Below the pieces are notes generated by a model. The model did no database searches. It worked only from the letters and a program-made list of their open reading frames with translations, and was not told the origin of the DNA. The position numbers were made by a program, and so were the translations under genes. A stretch of DNA of 64,000 nt from Streptomyces spiramyceticus. GTDB lineage: Bacteria > Actinomycetota > Actinomycetes > Streptomycetales > Streptomycetaceae. Shown in pieces: positions 24,767-33,698 of the stretch. Numbering within the stretch: the first letter of the stretch is position 1; the number at the start of each line of letters is the position of its first letter. The stretch lies in assembly GCF_028807635.1 (NCBI RefSeq), contig NZ_JARBAX010000001.1, forward strand, positions 4,823,501 through 4,887,500. Reading direction: 5' to 3'.

Positions 24767-26738
24767 ATGAGCCGACCCCCCACCCGCACCCCCGCCCGCA
24801 AGCGCCGCATCGACTACCCCAGGCGGGGGAGAAACGGCTGGCGTCGCTGGGTGCCGTCCTGGCGGCAGGTGGTGGGTACGGTCCTGGGCGGTTTCGGCGT
24901 ACTGGCGGCCCTGTTCACCGTCGTCTACCTCAGCGTGGACATCCCCGACGAGAACGACGAAGCGAGGAAGCAGGCCACCGTCTACTACTGGGCCGACGGC
25001 AGCCAGATGGTGAGCACGGGCGCCGTCAACCGGCAGAACATCACGCTCGCCGAGATACCCGACTCCGTGGAGCGCGCCGTCATCGCGGCCGAGAACGACA
25101 GCTTCTACACGGACTCCGGCGTCTCGGCGACCGGCATCGCCCGCGCGGCCGCCAGTGTGCTCGGCGGCGGACAGACCCAGGGTGGCTCCACCATCACCCA
25201 GCAGTACGTGAAAAACACGTACCTCAGCCAGGAGCAGACCGCCGAGCGGAAGTTCAAGGAATTCTTCATCTCGCTGAAGCTGAGCAACAGCAAGACCAAG
25301 CCGGAAATCCTGCAGGGCTATCTCAACACCAGCTGGTTCGGGCGCGGTGCGTACGGAATCCAGGCCGCGGCCCAGGCGTACTACGGGATTCCCGCCAAGG
25401 AGCTCGACGCCGGCCAGGCGGCCATGCTCGCCTCCCTGCTCAAGGGCGCCGAGGAATACGATCCGGCGGGCGGAAACGGCAATCACGAACGGGCCGTCGC
25501 GCGCTGGAAGTGGATTCTCGACCGGCAGGTGAAGACCGGCGCGATGACGAAGGAAGTACGCGACGGATACCGCACGTTCCCCGAGCCCCGGAAGGTGTCC
25601 AAGCCGACCAGCCTCGGCGGACAGACCGGCTATCTCGTAGACATCGCCAACAAATACATCAAGAAGCGCTCCGGCCTCACCGACAAGGACCTCGCCCGCG
25701 GCGACTACCGCATCCACACCACCTTCGAGAAGGACAAGGTGCGCCGTCTGGAGCAGGCGGTGCGGCAGGTGCGCGAGCGCGACCTCGACCCCGACAAGCG
25801 GCCGCAGGACCGGCACGTCCAGGTCGGCGCCGCGTCCGTACGGCCCGAGGACGGGGCCGTGATCGCGGTGTACGGCGGAGCCGACGCGATCCGCCACTTC
25901 GCCAACAACGCCGATACGGCGGGAGTCCCGGCAGGTTCCGCCTTCAAGCCCTTCGTGCTGGCCGCGGCCCTCCAGCACGGCACTGCCGCCGGCGAGGAGA
26001 TCACCCTGGACAGCTCGTACGACAGCCTGGGCCGGCTCGTCGCGGGCGGCCCGATGTCGGTCGTCCCCGCCCCGCCGGGAACATCGCCCGACCAATCGCC
26101 CGACCACCGGTGGATCATGCCCACGACCCTGCGCGAGTCCCTGATCGAGTCCGGCAACGCCGCCTTCGTCCAGCTCGGCAGGGACGTCGGCCTGACGAAG
26201 GTCAAGGACCTGGCGGTCGCGTCGGGCCTCCGCGAGGAGAGCATGGCGCCTCTGGAGCAGACCTTCCCCCTCGGTACGTCCACTCCCAGCGCGGTCAGGC
26301 TGGCGGACGCGTACACGACCTTCAGCAATGACGGGACCCGCGCCGAGCCCTACTCGGTGACCAAGGTGCTGCGCAACGGCGAGGCGCTAGCCGGTTTCGA
26401 CAAGCCCCAGGTGCAGCGCGTCATGGACGCCGACGTCGCGCGCGACGTCAATGACACGCTGCGCACGGTCGGCTGGCTGGCCATGGACCCTGCGGCGGGC
26501 AAGGCCGAGGCCCGTTCGCTGGACGACCTCTCTGCGGGCAGCACCGGCAAGGGCGACCGGATGAAGTCGGCCTGGTTCATCGGCCACGCCGACGGGCTGA
26601 CGACCGCCGTCACCCATGTTCCGTACGAAGCCCGACACGCCTCAGCTGCTGCCGATGCAGGGTGTCGGCGGACCCGGGTCCGAGCGCGGCAACGTCTTCC
26701 CGCCCCGGATCTGGACCGCCTACACCACTGCGCAGTAG
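24767..26738 (+). pseudogene. Class A penicillin-binding protein with a C-terminal frameshift and altered KTG motif
   Basis: A bifunctional glycosyltransferase/transpeptidase for peptidoglycan synthesis. A cytoplasmic basic tail, one transmembrane helix (VVGTVLGGFGVLAALFTVVY, about 35-55) and the GT51 domain (ERAVIAAENDSFYTDSGVSA, QGGSTITQQYVKNTYLS, ILQGYLNTSWFGRGAYGIQA) come first. The transpeptidase domain follows with SAFK and SGN motifs. The third motif, normally KTG, reads STG in LSAGSTGKGDRMKSAWFIG. After AVTH (near 26612-26617) the frame is wrong. Removing one C from the CCC at 26613-26615 restores MFRTKPDTPQLLPMQGVGG ... FPPRIWTAYTTAQ and a stop at 26736-26738. Without the correction the frame runs on to 26935. 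It is either a true pseudogene or a sequencing error combined with a divergent active site. Confidence 0.85.
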
Positions 26739-26893
26739 TTACGAGCGGTACCGGTCGCGGGTCAGGAACCGACGGTCAGCGTGAAGCGCCGGGGGTTGCC
26801 GTCGTGTGCCGCTCCCGACACGTCCGGCCGGCTGCCGGCCCGGAAACGCGGGTGCGGGTACGGCGGACGCCATGCCCGCCTGCGGTGGCTGCG

Positions 26894-27235
26894 TTTGCCC
26901 ACCCCGGCCGCCCCTTGGAGGGGGTCGGAAGGTGAGCGCCCCTGTGGGGGCTGGGGCGCCGTTGGCGGCTGCGGGCTTGCGGGTGGTGTGCCCCCTGCGG
27001 CGCCCGCCCTTTTGCCCACCCCGCCGCTCGTTGGGGGGGCCGGAGGGTGAGTCCCCCTGTGGATGCTCGGACGTTGCTGGCGGGTGCGGACCGGTGGGTG
27101 GTGTGCCCGCCTGGTGGGCGCCTTGCCCACCCTGCCGCCCGTTGGACGGGGCCGGGAAGGCGTGCGCCCCTGTGGGGTGTGCGGCTGCCGTCGGCGGGTT
27201 CGGGCTGCGGTGGGCGTGCCTCGCCCGTCGCGGGG
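26894..27235. repeat. Three diverged tandem repeats of about 114 bp
   Basis: Units begin with TTGCCCACC at about 26894, 27011 and 27122 (periods 117 and 111 bp). Each contains a block resembling GCCCCTGTGGGG and a GGTGGTGTGCC-like end. The repeats are GC-rich and produce overlapping open frames in several phases, none of which resembles a protein. They fill most of the spacer between the PBP gene and the lyase. Confidence 0.65.
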
Positions 27236-27379
27236 CGGCTTTCGTACGTCGGAGCAGCGATCGACGCGCTCGACGTCGCCCCGTCGGAGGCGCGGATCAC
27301 TCATGCGGAGTTGATCGTGATTCACCGCGACAACCGGATGTACGAGTGGGAGCCCTTTGCCAGGGTGCCGCTCGGTTGA
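27236..27379 (+). other. Open-frame fragment, possible gene remnant
   Basis: The frame ending at 27379 reads SYVGAAIDALDVAPSEARIT, then HAELIVIHRDNRMYEWEPFA, RVPLG. This looks protein-like in composition, but no start or upstream domain is visible because the tandem repeats precede it. Not recognised; it may be the 3' end of a gene disrupted by the repeats. Confidence 0.35.
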
Positions 27380-27441
27380 CCGGGACACAGGAAAGCGCCT
27401 CTGCCTGACGCGGCGAGTTCTGCCGCACCCCGCCGCACCGG

Positions 27442-27455
27442 GGCAAGCGCTTTCC
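27442..27455. promoter_or_regulatory. LacI-family-type operator upstream of the lyase
   Basis: GGCAAGCGCTTTCC is centred on the palindrome AAGCGCTT, the typical core of LacI/CcpA-class operators. A related half-site, GGAAAGCGCC, lies at about 27390. Its position 105 bp upstream of a polysaccharide lyase gene suits carbon-source repression. Confidence 0.6.
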
Positions 27456-27559
27456 ATTCACCCTGTCGTGAGCATTGAATGCTCCCGGAAGCTCGTGCTA
27501 GACCATCCCGCAACCGCTGTCCCAACCGGTCTACACCACTTCCCCCGGGAGGACTCCCC

Positions 27560-29938
27560 GTGCCGCTCCTGCCTGCCGACGCCGCCGCCTGGTCCCGCCG
27601 TGTTTTCCTCGCCACCGCATCGGCCACCGCGCTCGGTGCCGCATTCTCCGGTGGCGCATTCACCGGGGTCGCCGCCGCCGCGCCCGCTTCCTTCGGTGGT
27701 GACGAGTACGACGAGCTGCGCCTCCGTTGGGTGCAGCTCTCGCTCGGGGCCGGGTTCGACCCCGTCGTCGAGCCCTACGCCTCCCGCCTCGCCGAGATCG
27801 GGCGGTTCGCCGCAGGGTTTCGCGCATCCATGGCGCCGGCCGACAACTCCCTCTGGCCGGGCCGCACCTTCGACCCGCCCTCCGGCATCACCTACAGCTA
27901 CGGCCGCCTCTGGACCATGACGCAGGCCTACCTCCAGCCCGGCACCGGGCTCACCGCCGACGCCTCCCTCCTCGCCGACATCGTCCGGGGCCTCGACCAC
28001 CTCTCCGCCCGCATCTACAACCCCTCCACCACCCGCTACGGCAACTGGTGGGAGTGGCAGATCGGCAGCCCCCGTCTCCTCATGGACATCGTCGCCGGGC
28101 TCTACGACAAGCTCACCGACGCCCAGCGCCAGGCCGCCTGCGCCGCCGTCGACCACTTCGTCCCGGACACGATGCTCACCAACTACTCCGGCACGAGCAC
28201 CGGCGCCAACCGCGTCGACCTCTGCCGCTCCGTCGCCCTGCGCGGCATACTCGGCCGAAGCCCGGCGAAGATCGCCCTCGCCCGCGACGCGCTGTCGCCC
28301 GTGTTCCCGTACGTGACCAAGGGCGACGGCCTCTACGCCGACGGATCCTTCGTCCAGCACACCTGGGTCGCGTACTCCGGTACGTACGGCCAGGTCATGC
28401 TCGACGGGCTCGGGCGGCTCTTCACCCTCCTCGCGGGCTCCACCTGGGACGTCACCGACCCCAACCGGCAGATCATCCTCGACTCCGTCGAGAACGCCTA
28501 CGCGCCCCTCATCTACAACGGGCTCATGATGGACAGCGTCAACGGCCGTGCCATCAGCCGCGGTTACCTCAAGAGCGACGACCGTCACGTCATGCGCAGC
28601 GACCATTTCCACGGCCAGGGACTGATCGCCGCCATCCCACTGCTCGCCGGCGGGGCATCGGAGGCCGAGCGCGAGCGCTGGACCGCGATGGTCAAGGGCT
28701 GGATCGAGCGCGACCGTACGACGCCACTGCTCGCCGCACCTCAGTTCAACGTCGCCGACCTCTCCCGGCTGCACGCCGTCGCCGCGTCGCCCGTCGCCGC
28801 CGCCCCGGAGCCCGTCGCGCACAAGCTCTTCGCGTCCATGGACCGTGCCGTGCACCGGCGCTCAGGCTGGGCCGCTGGCCTCTCCATGGCCTCGGAGCGG
28901 ATCTCGTACTACGAGTGCGGCAACGGCGAGAATCCGCGCGGCTGGCACACCGGCGCCGGAATGCTCTACTGGTGGCCGGGGGAGCGGGCCAATGATCAGT
29001 ACACCGACTGGTTCTGGCCCACCGTCGACTTCTACCGGCTGCCCGGAACCACCGTGTCCACCAAGCGACTTGCCGACAAGGCGGGCGGTGAGTGGGGTGT
29101 CCCGAAGCCCGCCACCAAGTGGGTCGGCGGGGCCACCGACGGCGAGTTCGCCGCCGTCGGGCAGCATCTCAAGGGCCTCGGCTCCACCCTCGAAGCCCGC
29201 AAGTCGTGGTTCTGCGTCGCCGATACGGTCGTCTGCCTCGGTGCCGGCATCACCTCCACCGACGGTGTCCCCGCCGAGACGATCGTCGACAACCGGAACC
29301 TCGGCGAGTCCGGTACGAACGCCCTCACCACCGGCCCGCACTGGGCGCACCTCGAAGGCCACGGCGGCTGGGTCCTCCCGGACGCGGTCGGCACGGCCGG
29401 GCTGCACACCCTGCGCGAGGACCGCACCGGTTCCTGGAGCGACATCAACACCACCAGCACCACCGAGCGCCGGACCCGCCGCTACCAGACCCTCTGGTTC
29501 GACCACGGCACCGACCCCGTGGACGCCGACTACCTCTACCTCCTGATGCCCGGCGCATCACGCCGCACCGTCGCCGCCCGCGCGGCCGACGGCCACTGGC
29601 TGAAGGTGCTCGCCAACACCCGCGCCGTCCAGGGTGTCGAGATCCGCTCCCTCGGCTTCACCGCCGCCAACTTCTGGCAGCCGGGCAAGGCGGGGCCCGT
29701 GTCCACGACGGCTCCGGCGAGCGTGCTCGTACGCAAGAAGTGGCGCACCGCCACCCTCGCCGTCAGTGAGCCGACGCGCAGCGGACAGCCGCTGGAGGTC
29801 ACCTGGGCGCACCGCGCCGCCCGTGTCATCTCGAAGGACCCCGGCGTCGAGGTGCTGTCCACCGGCCGTACGCTGAGGCTCCGCGTCACGCCTGGGACGG
29901 CGGGCGCGACGCACCTTTGTGAGGTGGCTCTCAGTTGA
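27560..29938 (+). CDS. Tat-exported polysaccharide lyase family 8 enzyme (hyaluronate/chondroitin/xanthan lyase type)
   Basis: A 792-residue secreted lyase that cleaves uronic-acid polysaccharides by beta-elimination. The N-terminus has a twin-arginine signal (WSRRVFLATASATALGAAFS). The alpha/alpha-toroid domain has YGNWWEWQIGSPRLLMDIVA, the catalytic Asn region SGTSTGANRVDLCRSVALRG, the catalytic His/Tyr region YADGSFVQHTWVAYSGTYGQ and RAISRGYLKSDDRHVM. The beta-sandwich domain follows (ECGNGENPRGWHTGAGMLYW, GGVLPD-like and KSWFCVADTVVCLGAGI). The start is GTG 27560, because GGGAGGA (27547-27553) lies six bases upstream; an ATG at 27479 is poorly placed. The polymer specificity within family 8 is uncertain. 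Confidence 0.9.
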   Translation: MPLLPADAAAWSRRVFLATASATALGAAFSGGAFTGVAAAAPASFGGDEYDELRLRWVQLSLGAGFDPVVEPYASRLAEIGRFAAGFRASMAPADNSLWPGRTFDPPSGITYSYGRLWTMTQAYLQPGTGLTADASLLADIVRGLDHLSARIYNPSTTRYGNWWEWQIGSPRLLMDIVAGLYDKLTDAQRQAACAAVDHFVPDTMLTNYSGTSTGANRVDLCRSVALRGILGRSPAKIALARDALSPVFPYVTKGDGLYADGSFVQHTWVAYSGTYGQVMLDGLGRLFTLLAGSTWDVTDPNRQIILDSVENAYAPLIYNGLMMDSVNGRAISRGYLKSDDRHVMRSDHFHGQGLIAAIPLLAGGASEAERERWTAMVKGWIERDRTTPLLAAPQFNVADLSRLHAVAASPVAAAPEPVAHKLFASMDRAVHRRSGWAAGLSMASERISYYECGNGENPRGWHTGAGMLYWWPGERANDQYTDWFWPTVDFYRLPGTTVSTKRLADKAGGEWGVPKPATKWVGGATDGEFAAVGQHLKGLGSTLEARKSWFCVADTVVCLGAGITSTDGVPAETIVDNRNLGESGTNALTTGPHWAHLEGHGGWVLPDAVGTAGLHTLREDRTGSWSDINTTSTTERRTRRYQTLWFDHGTDPVDADYLYLLMPGASRRTVAARAADGHWLKVLANTRAVQGVEIRSLGFTAANFWQPGKAGPVSTTAPASVLVRKKWRTATLAVSEPTRSGQPLEVTWAHRAARVISKDPGVEVLSTGRTLRLRVTPGTAGATHLCEVALS

Positions 29939-30101
29939 CTTTTGTGGCGCCCTTGTTGGACTCCGACAATCACGAACGGCTCTGAGCTGGTACTTCGGCT
30001 GCACCGCCGGAAGGTTCTGTCCAAGGCTGACAGGAGAACGGGCCGGAGACTGTCTGGAGTCGACGGCCTGTTTTTCTTGTCCGGCTTCGTAGGGTCGACA
30101 C

Positions 30102-31685
30102 ATGACCGTTTTGGACGAGACGCCGGCCGAGCCCACAGACGCCCGCGGCCGCGTGGCCGAGCTGCACGCCCTGCGCGAGCAGGCCCGCCGCGGACCGAGT
30201 GACCGTGCGACCGAGGCTCAGCACGCCAAGGGCAAGCTGACCGCCCGTGAGCGCATCGAGCTGCTGCTCGACCCCGGCACGTTCAAGGAGGTCGAGCAGC
30301 TGCGCCGGCACCGGGCGACCGGGTTCGGCCTGGAGGCCAAGAAGCCGTACACCGACGGTGTCATCACCGGCTGGGGCACTGTCGAGGGCCGCACGGTCTT
30401 CGTCTACGCACACGACTTCCGCATCTTCGGCGGCGCGCTGGGCGAGGCCCACGCCACCAAGATCCACAAGATCATGGACATGGCCATCTCGGCCGGTGCC
30501 CCCCTGGTCTCCCTCAACGACGGCGCCGGCGCCCGCATCCAGGAGGGCGTCTCCGCGCTCGCCGGCTACGGCGGCATCTTCCAGCGCAACACCCGCGCCT
30601 CCGGTGTCATCCCGCAGATCAGCGTGATGCTCGGCCCGTGCGCGGGCGGCGCGGCGTACAGCCCCGCCCTCACCGACTTCGTCTTCATGGTCCGCGAGAC
30701 CTCGCAGATGTTCATCACGGGCCCGGACGTCGTCCGCGCCGTGACCGGCGAGGAGATCACCCAGAACGGCCTCGGCGGCGCGGACGTGCACGCCGAGACC
30801 TCGGGCGTCGCGCACTTCGCGTACGACGACGAAGAGACCTGCATCGCCGAGGTCCGCTACCTGATCTCGATGCTCCCCTCCAACAACCGCGAGAACCCGC
30901 CGACGACCCCCTCCGAGGACCCGGCGGACCGCCGCAGCGACGTACTCCTGGACCTGGTCCCGGCCGACGGCAACCGCCCGTACGACATGCGCAAGGTGAT
31001 CGAGGAGCTCGTCGACGACGGCGACTACCTGGAGATCCACGAGCGCTGGGCGACGAACATCCTCTGCGCCCTGGCCCGGCTCGACGGACAGGTCGTCGGC
31101 ATAGTCGCCAACCAGCCGCAGTCCCTGGCCGGTGTCCTGGACATCGAAGCCTCCGAGAAGGCCGCGCGCTTCGTGCAGATGTGCGACGCCTTCAATATCC
31201 CGATCATCACTCTTCTGGACGTCCCCGGCTTCCTGCCCGGCGTCGACCAGGAGCACGGTGGGATCATCCGGCACGGCGCCAAGCTGCTCTACGCGTACTG
31301 CAACGCCACCGTGCCGCGGATCTCCCTGATCCTGCGCAAGGCCTACGGAGGTGCGTACATCGTCATGGATTCCCAGTCCATCGGTGCCGACCTCACCTAC
31401 GCCTGGCCCACCAACGAGATCGCGGTGATGGGCGCCGAAGGCGCCGCCAACGTCATCTTCCGCAGGCAGATCGCCGAAGCCGAGGACTCCGAGGCGATGC
31501 GTGCGCGCATGGTCAAGGAGTACAAGGCCGAGCTGATGCACCCGTACTACGCCGCCGAGCGCGGCCTGGTCGACGACGTGATCGACCCCGCCGAGACCCG
31601 TGAGGTGCTGATCAGCTCTCTCGCGATGCTCCGGAACAAGCACGCCGACCTGCCGTCGCGCAAGCACGGCAACCCCCCGCAGTAA
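30102..31685 (+). CDS. pccB: Acyl-CoA (propionyl-CoA) carboxylase beta subunit
   Basis: A 527-residue carboxyltransferase subunit that moves CO2 from carboxybiotin to propionyl-CoA (and/or acetyl-CoA), making methylmalonyl-CoA for polyketides and fatty acids. Blocks include GKLTARERIELLLDPGTFKE, LNDGAGARIQEGVSALAGYG, the oxyanion-hole GPCAGGAAYSPALTDFVFM, VTGEEITQNGLGGADVHAET, and in the second half LDVPGFLPGVDQEHGGIIRH and KAYGGAYIVMDSQSIGADLT. It is followed 33 bp later by the epsilon subunit gene, the usual Streptomyces PCC arrangement. Biotinylated alpha subunits are encoded elsewhere. Confidence 0.95.
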   Translation: MTVLDETPAEPTDARGRVAELHALREQARRGPSDRATEAQHAKGKLTARERIELLLDPGTFKEVEQLRRHRATGFGLEAKKPYTDGVITGWGTVEGRTVFVYAHDFRIFGGALGEAHATKIHKIMDMAISAGAPLVSLNDGAGARIQEGVSALAGYGGIFQRNTRASGVIPQISVMLGPCAGGAAYSPALTDFVFMVRETSQMFITGPDVVRAVTGEEITQNGLGGADVHAETSGVAHFAYDDEETCIAEVRYLISMLPSNNRENPPTTPSEDPADRRSDVLLDLVPADGNRPYDMRKVIEELVDDGDYLEIHERWATNILCALARLDGQVVGIVANQPQSLAGVLDIEASEKAARFVQMCDAFNIPIITLLDVPGFLPGVDQEHGGIIRHGAKLLYAYCNATVPRISLILRKAYGGAYIVMDSQSIGADLTYAWPTNEIAVMGAEGAANVIFRRQIAEAEDSEAMRARMVKEYKAELMHPYYAAERGLVDDVIDPAETREVLISSLAMLRNKHADLPSRKHGNPPQ

Positions 31686-31718
31686 TCCTGCGACGAATCG
31701 AAGAAGACGGAGCGCCTG

Positions 31719-31913
31719 ATGAATGAATCCATGCTGCGTGTCGAGAAGGGCAACGCCGAGCCCGAGGAGCTGGCGGCCATCACCGCCGTCCTGATGGCCC
31801 GTGCCGCCTCCCGGTCCGGCGGCGACACGCCCCACCGCGGCCGCTCCACCGCCGGCTGGCGCCGCCTGGAGCGCACGCCGGGCTTCCGGGCGCCGCACAG
31901 CTGGCAGCGCTGA
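31719..31913 (+). CDS. pccE: Acyl-CoA carboxylase epsilon subunit
   Basis: A 64-residue accessory subunit specific to actinomycete acyl-CoA carboxylases; it stabilises the alpha-beta complex and increases activity. The sequence shows the family pattern: LRVEKGNAEPEELAAITAVL at the N-terminus and a basic middle. It ends GWRRLERTPGFRAPHSWQR, near the typical W-x6-F-x4-SW ending. It is in the same operon as pccB. The ATG follows a GGAGCG-like site. Confidence 0.9.
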   Translation: MNESMLRVEKGNAEPEELAAITAVLMARAASRSGGDTPHRGRSTAGWRRLERTPGFRAPHSWQR

Positions 31914-32010
31914 GGCCCACGTGCTGCTGGAGGTCCGGGGGTCGTCCCCCGGGTAGGCACAGTCGGGCGCCGCACGGCCGGCAGGGCTGAGCGGCAACGC
32001 GTAGCGCCTG

Positions 32011-32058
32011 ACGAGAAAGGCCCCCCGCACTCCTCGGAGTGCGGGGGGCCTTTCTCGT
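32011..32058. terminator. Bidirectional terminator between pccE and cvnD1
   Basis: Perfect 23-bp stem (32011-32033 / 32036-32058) with a 2-nt loop. The arms carry AAAGG / CCTTT at the base, so each strand ends in a short T-rich tract. It lies between convergent operons. Confidence 0.9.
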
Positions 32059-32075
32059 ACGTACGACGCTCCTGC

Positions 32076-32657
32076 CTACCGCAGGCGTGCCATCAGCGCG
32101 TGCTCCACGAGCGTGATGAGTGCGCTCTTGGCGTCCGCGCGGTGGCGGGCGTCCGTCGTGAGGATCGGGGTGTCGGGGCCGATCTGCAGGGCCTCGCGCA
32201 CCTCGTCCGGGTTGTACGGCTGATGTCCGTCGAAGCCGTTGAGGGCGATGACGAAGGGCAGCCCGCTGTTCTCGAAGTAGTCGACGGCGGGGAAGCAGTC
32301 GGCGAGCCTCCTCGTGTCGACCAGGACTACGGCGCCGATGGCGCCGCGTACGAGGTCGTCCCACATGAACCAGAAGCGGTCCTGACCGGGCGTACCGAAG
32401 AGGTACAGGATCAGGTCCTGGTCCAGGGTGATACGGCCGAAGTCCATGGCCACCGTGGTGGTGGTCTTGTCTCCGGTGTGCGTGAGGTCGTCGATGCCCG
32501 CCGATGCGGACGTCATGACGGCCTCGGTGCGCAGCGGGTTGATCTCCGAGACGGCTCCGACGAACGTGGTCTTGCCCACGCCGAAGCCGCCCGCCACCAC
32601 GATCTTCGCGGAGGTAGTGGAGCGGGCTGCTCCGCTGCTAGAGCTTGCGAAGTCCAC
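32076..32657 (-). CDS. cvnD: Conservon GTPase CvnD (first conservon)
   Basis: A 193-residue small Ras-like G protein, fourth gene of a conservon (A histidine-kinase-like, B roadblock, C DUF742, D GTPase). The P-loop GGFGVGKTTFVGAVSE is at residues ~22-37. LYLFGTPGQDRFWFMWDDLV is the DxxG-like region, and ALNGFDGHQP takes the place of NKxD. The start is GTG 32657, overlapping cvnC by 20 bp. It is almost identical to the second conservon copy at 37209-37790, including a 113-bp stretch without differences. Conservon proteins form membrane-associated complexes reminiscent of eukaryotic GPCR systems and affect development and secondary metabolism. Confidence 0.92.
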   Translation of the reverse strand: MDFASSSSGAARSTTSAKIVVAGGFGVGKTTFVGAVSEINPLRTEAVMTSASAGIDDLTHTGDKTTTTVAMDFGRITLDQDLILYLFGTPGQDRFWFMWDDLVRGAIGAVVLVDTRRLADCFPAVDYFENSGLPFVIALNGFDGHQPYNPDEVREALQIGPDTPILTTDARHRADAKSALITLVEHALMARLR

Positions 32658-33183
32658 TGAGCACCCTTTCGAGCAGTGTCACGTCTGGCTGGCCGCCGGC
32701 GGACTCGTCGCCGCCGGGCTGGTGAATGGCGACAAGTCCGGCCTCCGCCAGGTCGGCGACGAGGATCCGGGCAACGCCGAGGGGGATGGTGAGAAGTGCC
32801 GAGATCTCGGCAACGGACTTGATCTCACGGCACAGATGGCAGATCCGCTGGTGCTCGGGCAACTGCCCTTGCAGCCGTGACGGGTCCGCCGTGGTGCTGA
32901 CCAGTGCCTCGATGGCGAGCTGGTAACGCGGCCTGGTGCGGCCGCCCGTCATGGCGTACGGGCGCACCAGCGGGTTGTGGTTCGGCTGCGAGGGAGAGGG
33001 AGCCCTGCGCTGCTGCACCGGCTGGATGCGGGGCGGCTGCTGAGCGTGCCGCTGAGGCTGCTCGTACGGCTGAGAGCGGCTCGGCCCGGAGGGGAAGTTG
33101 AACCTGTTCTGCGAGGTATCACCCTGATTCTGACCCTGGCCGTAAGGCCAGTTGGCCGAAGAACCGTCCGGGGGTGTTGCCAC
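32638..33183 (-). CDS. cvnC: Conservon DUF742 protein CvnC (first conservon)
   Basis: A 181-residue protein. A long Gln/Pro-rich disordered N-terminus (about 65 residues, QNRFNFPSGPSRSQPYEQPQ) precedes the DUF742 winged-helix-like domain: LVRPYAMTGGRTRPRYQLAI, EHQRICHLCREIKSVAEISA (two cysteines) and LGVARILVADLAEAGLVAIH, ending LLERVLSGLRKL. The start is GTG 33183, with GGAGGAAAC just upstream. It probably couples CvnB and CvnD in the complex. Confidence 0.92.
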   Translation of the reverse strand: MATPPDGSSANWPYGQGQNQGDTSQNRFNFPSGPSRSQPYEQPQRHAQQPPRIQPVQQRRAPSPSQPNHNPLVRPYAMTGGRTRPRYQLAIEALVSTTADPSRLQGQLPEHQRICHLCREIKSVAEISALLTIPLGVARILVADLAEAGLVAIHQPGGDESAGGQPDVTLLERVLSGLRKL

Positions 33184-33274
33184 GTTTCCTCCTCCGACTG
33201 CCGGGCGCCGTTCACTGTGGCGCCGCGTCCCCGAACATTAAAGCGCGGGGACGCCAAAGCGCACTGTCTGTCTG

Positions 33275-33697
33275 CTAGTTGAGAAGACTTCCTTGCAGCT
33301 CGGCGCGCAGGTCCGGGGTGAGGACGCTACCCGCACGGTCGACAAGGAGTGCCATCTCGTAACCCACGAGACCGATGTCGGCCTCGGGGTGGGCGAGCAC
33401 GGCCAGCGAGGAGCCGTCCGAGATCGACATGAGGAAGAGGAAGCCGCGCTCCATCTCCACGACGGTCTGGTTGACCGCGCCGCCCTCGAAAATCCGGGAA
33501 GCCCCTGCGGTCAGCGAGGTCAGACCGGAGGCCACAGCCGCCAGCTGATCGGCGCGGTCACGCGGGAACCCCTCGGACATCGCCAGCAGGAGTCCGTCGG
33601 CGGAGACCACCACCGTGTGGGACACCCCGGGGGTGTTGTCCACGAAGTTGGTGATCAACCAGTTCAGATTCTGCGCCGCCTGGCTCATCGGGCTCAC
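33275..33697 (-). CDS. cvnB: Conservon roadblock/LC7 protein CvnB (first conservon)
   Basis: A 137-140-residue roadblock/LC7-domain protein (AAQNLNWLITNFVDNTPGVS, HTVVVSADGLLLAMSEGFPR, FEGGAVNQTVVEMERGFLFL). Such proteins are GTPase-associated (MglB-like) and are thought to regulate CvnD nucleotide state. Two starts are possible: GTG 33697, which has AGGAG at good spacing and gives MSPMSQAAQ, or ATG 33688. The GTG is preferred because the second conservon has TTG at the equivalent site right after the cvnA stop. The gene sits directly behind cvnA (about 1 bp apart). Confidence 0.92.
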   Translation of the reverse strand: MSPMSQAAQNLNWLITNFVDNTPGVSHTVVVSADGLLLAMSEGFPRDRADQLAAVASGLTSLTAGASRIFEGGAVNQTVVEMERGFLFLMSISDGSSLAVLAHPEADIGLVGYEMALLVDRAGSVLTPDLRAELQGSLLN

Positions 33698-33698
33698 A

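Noticed and set aside
26762..27457. Minus-strand frames across the tandem-repeat spacer
   Set aside because: Composition is Arg/Pro/Ala low complexity caused by the repeats. A short end such as RRFTLTVGS looks protein-like but has no upstream domain or start.
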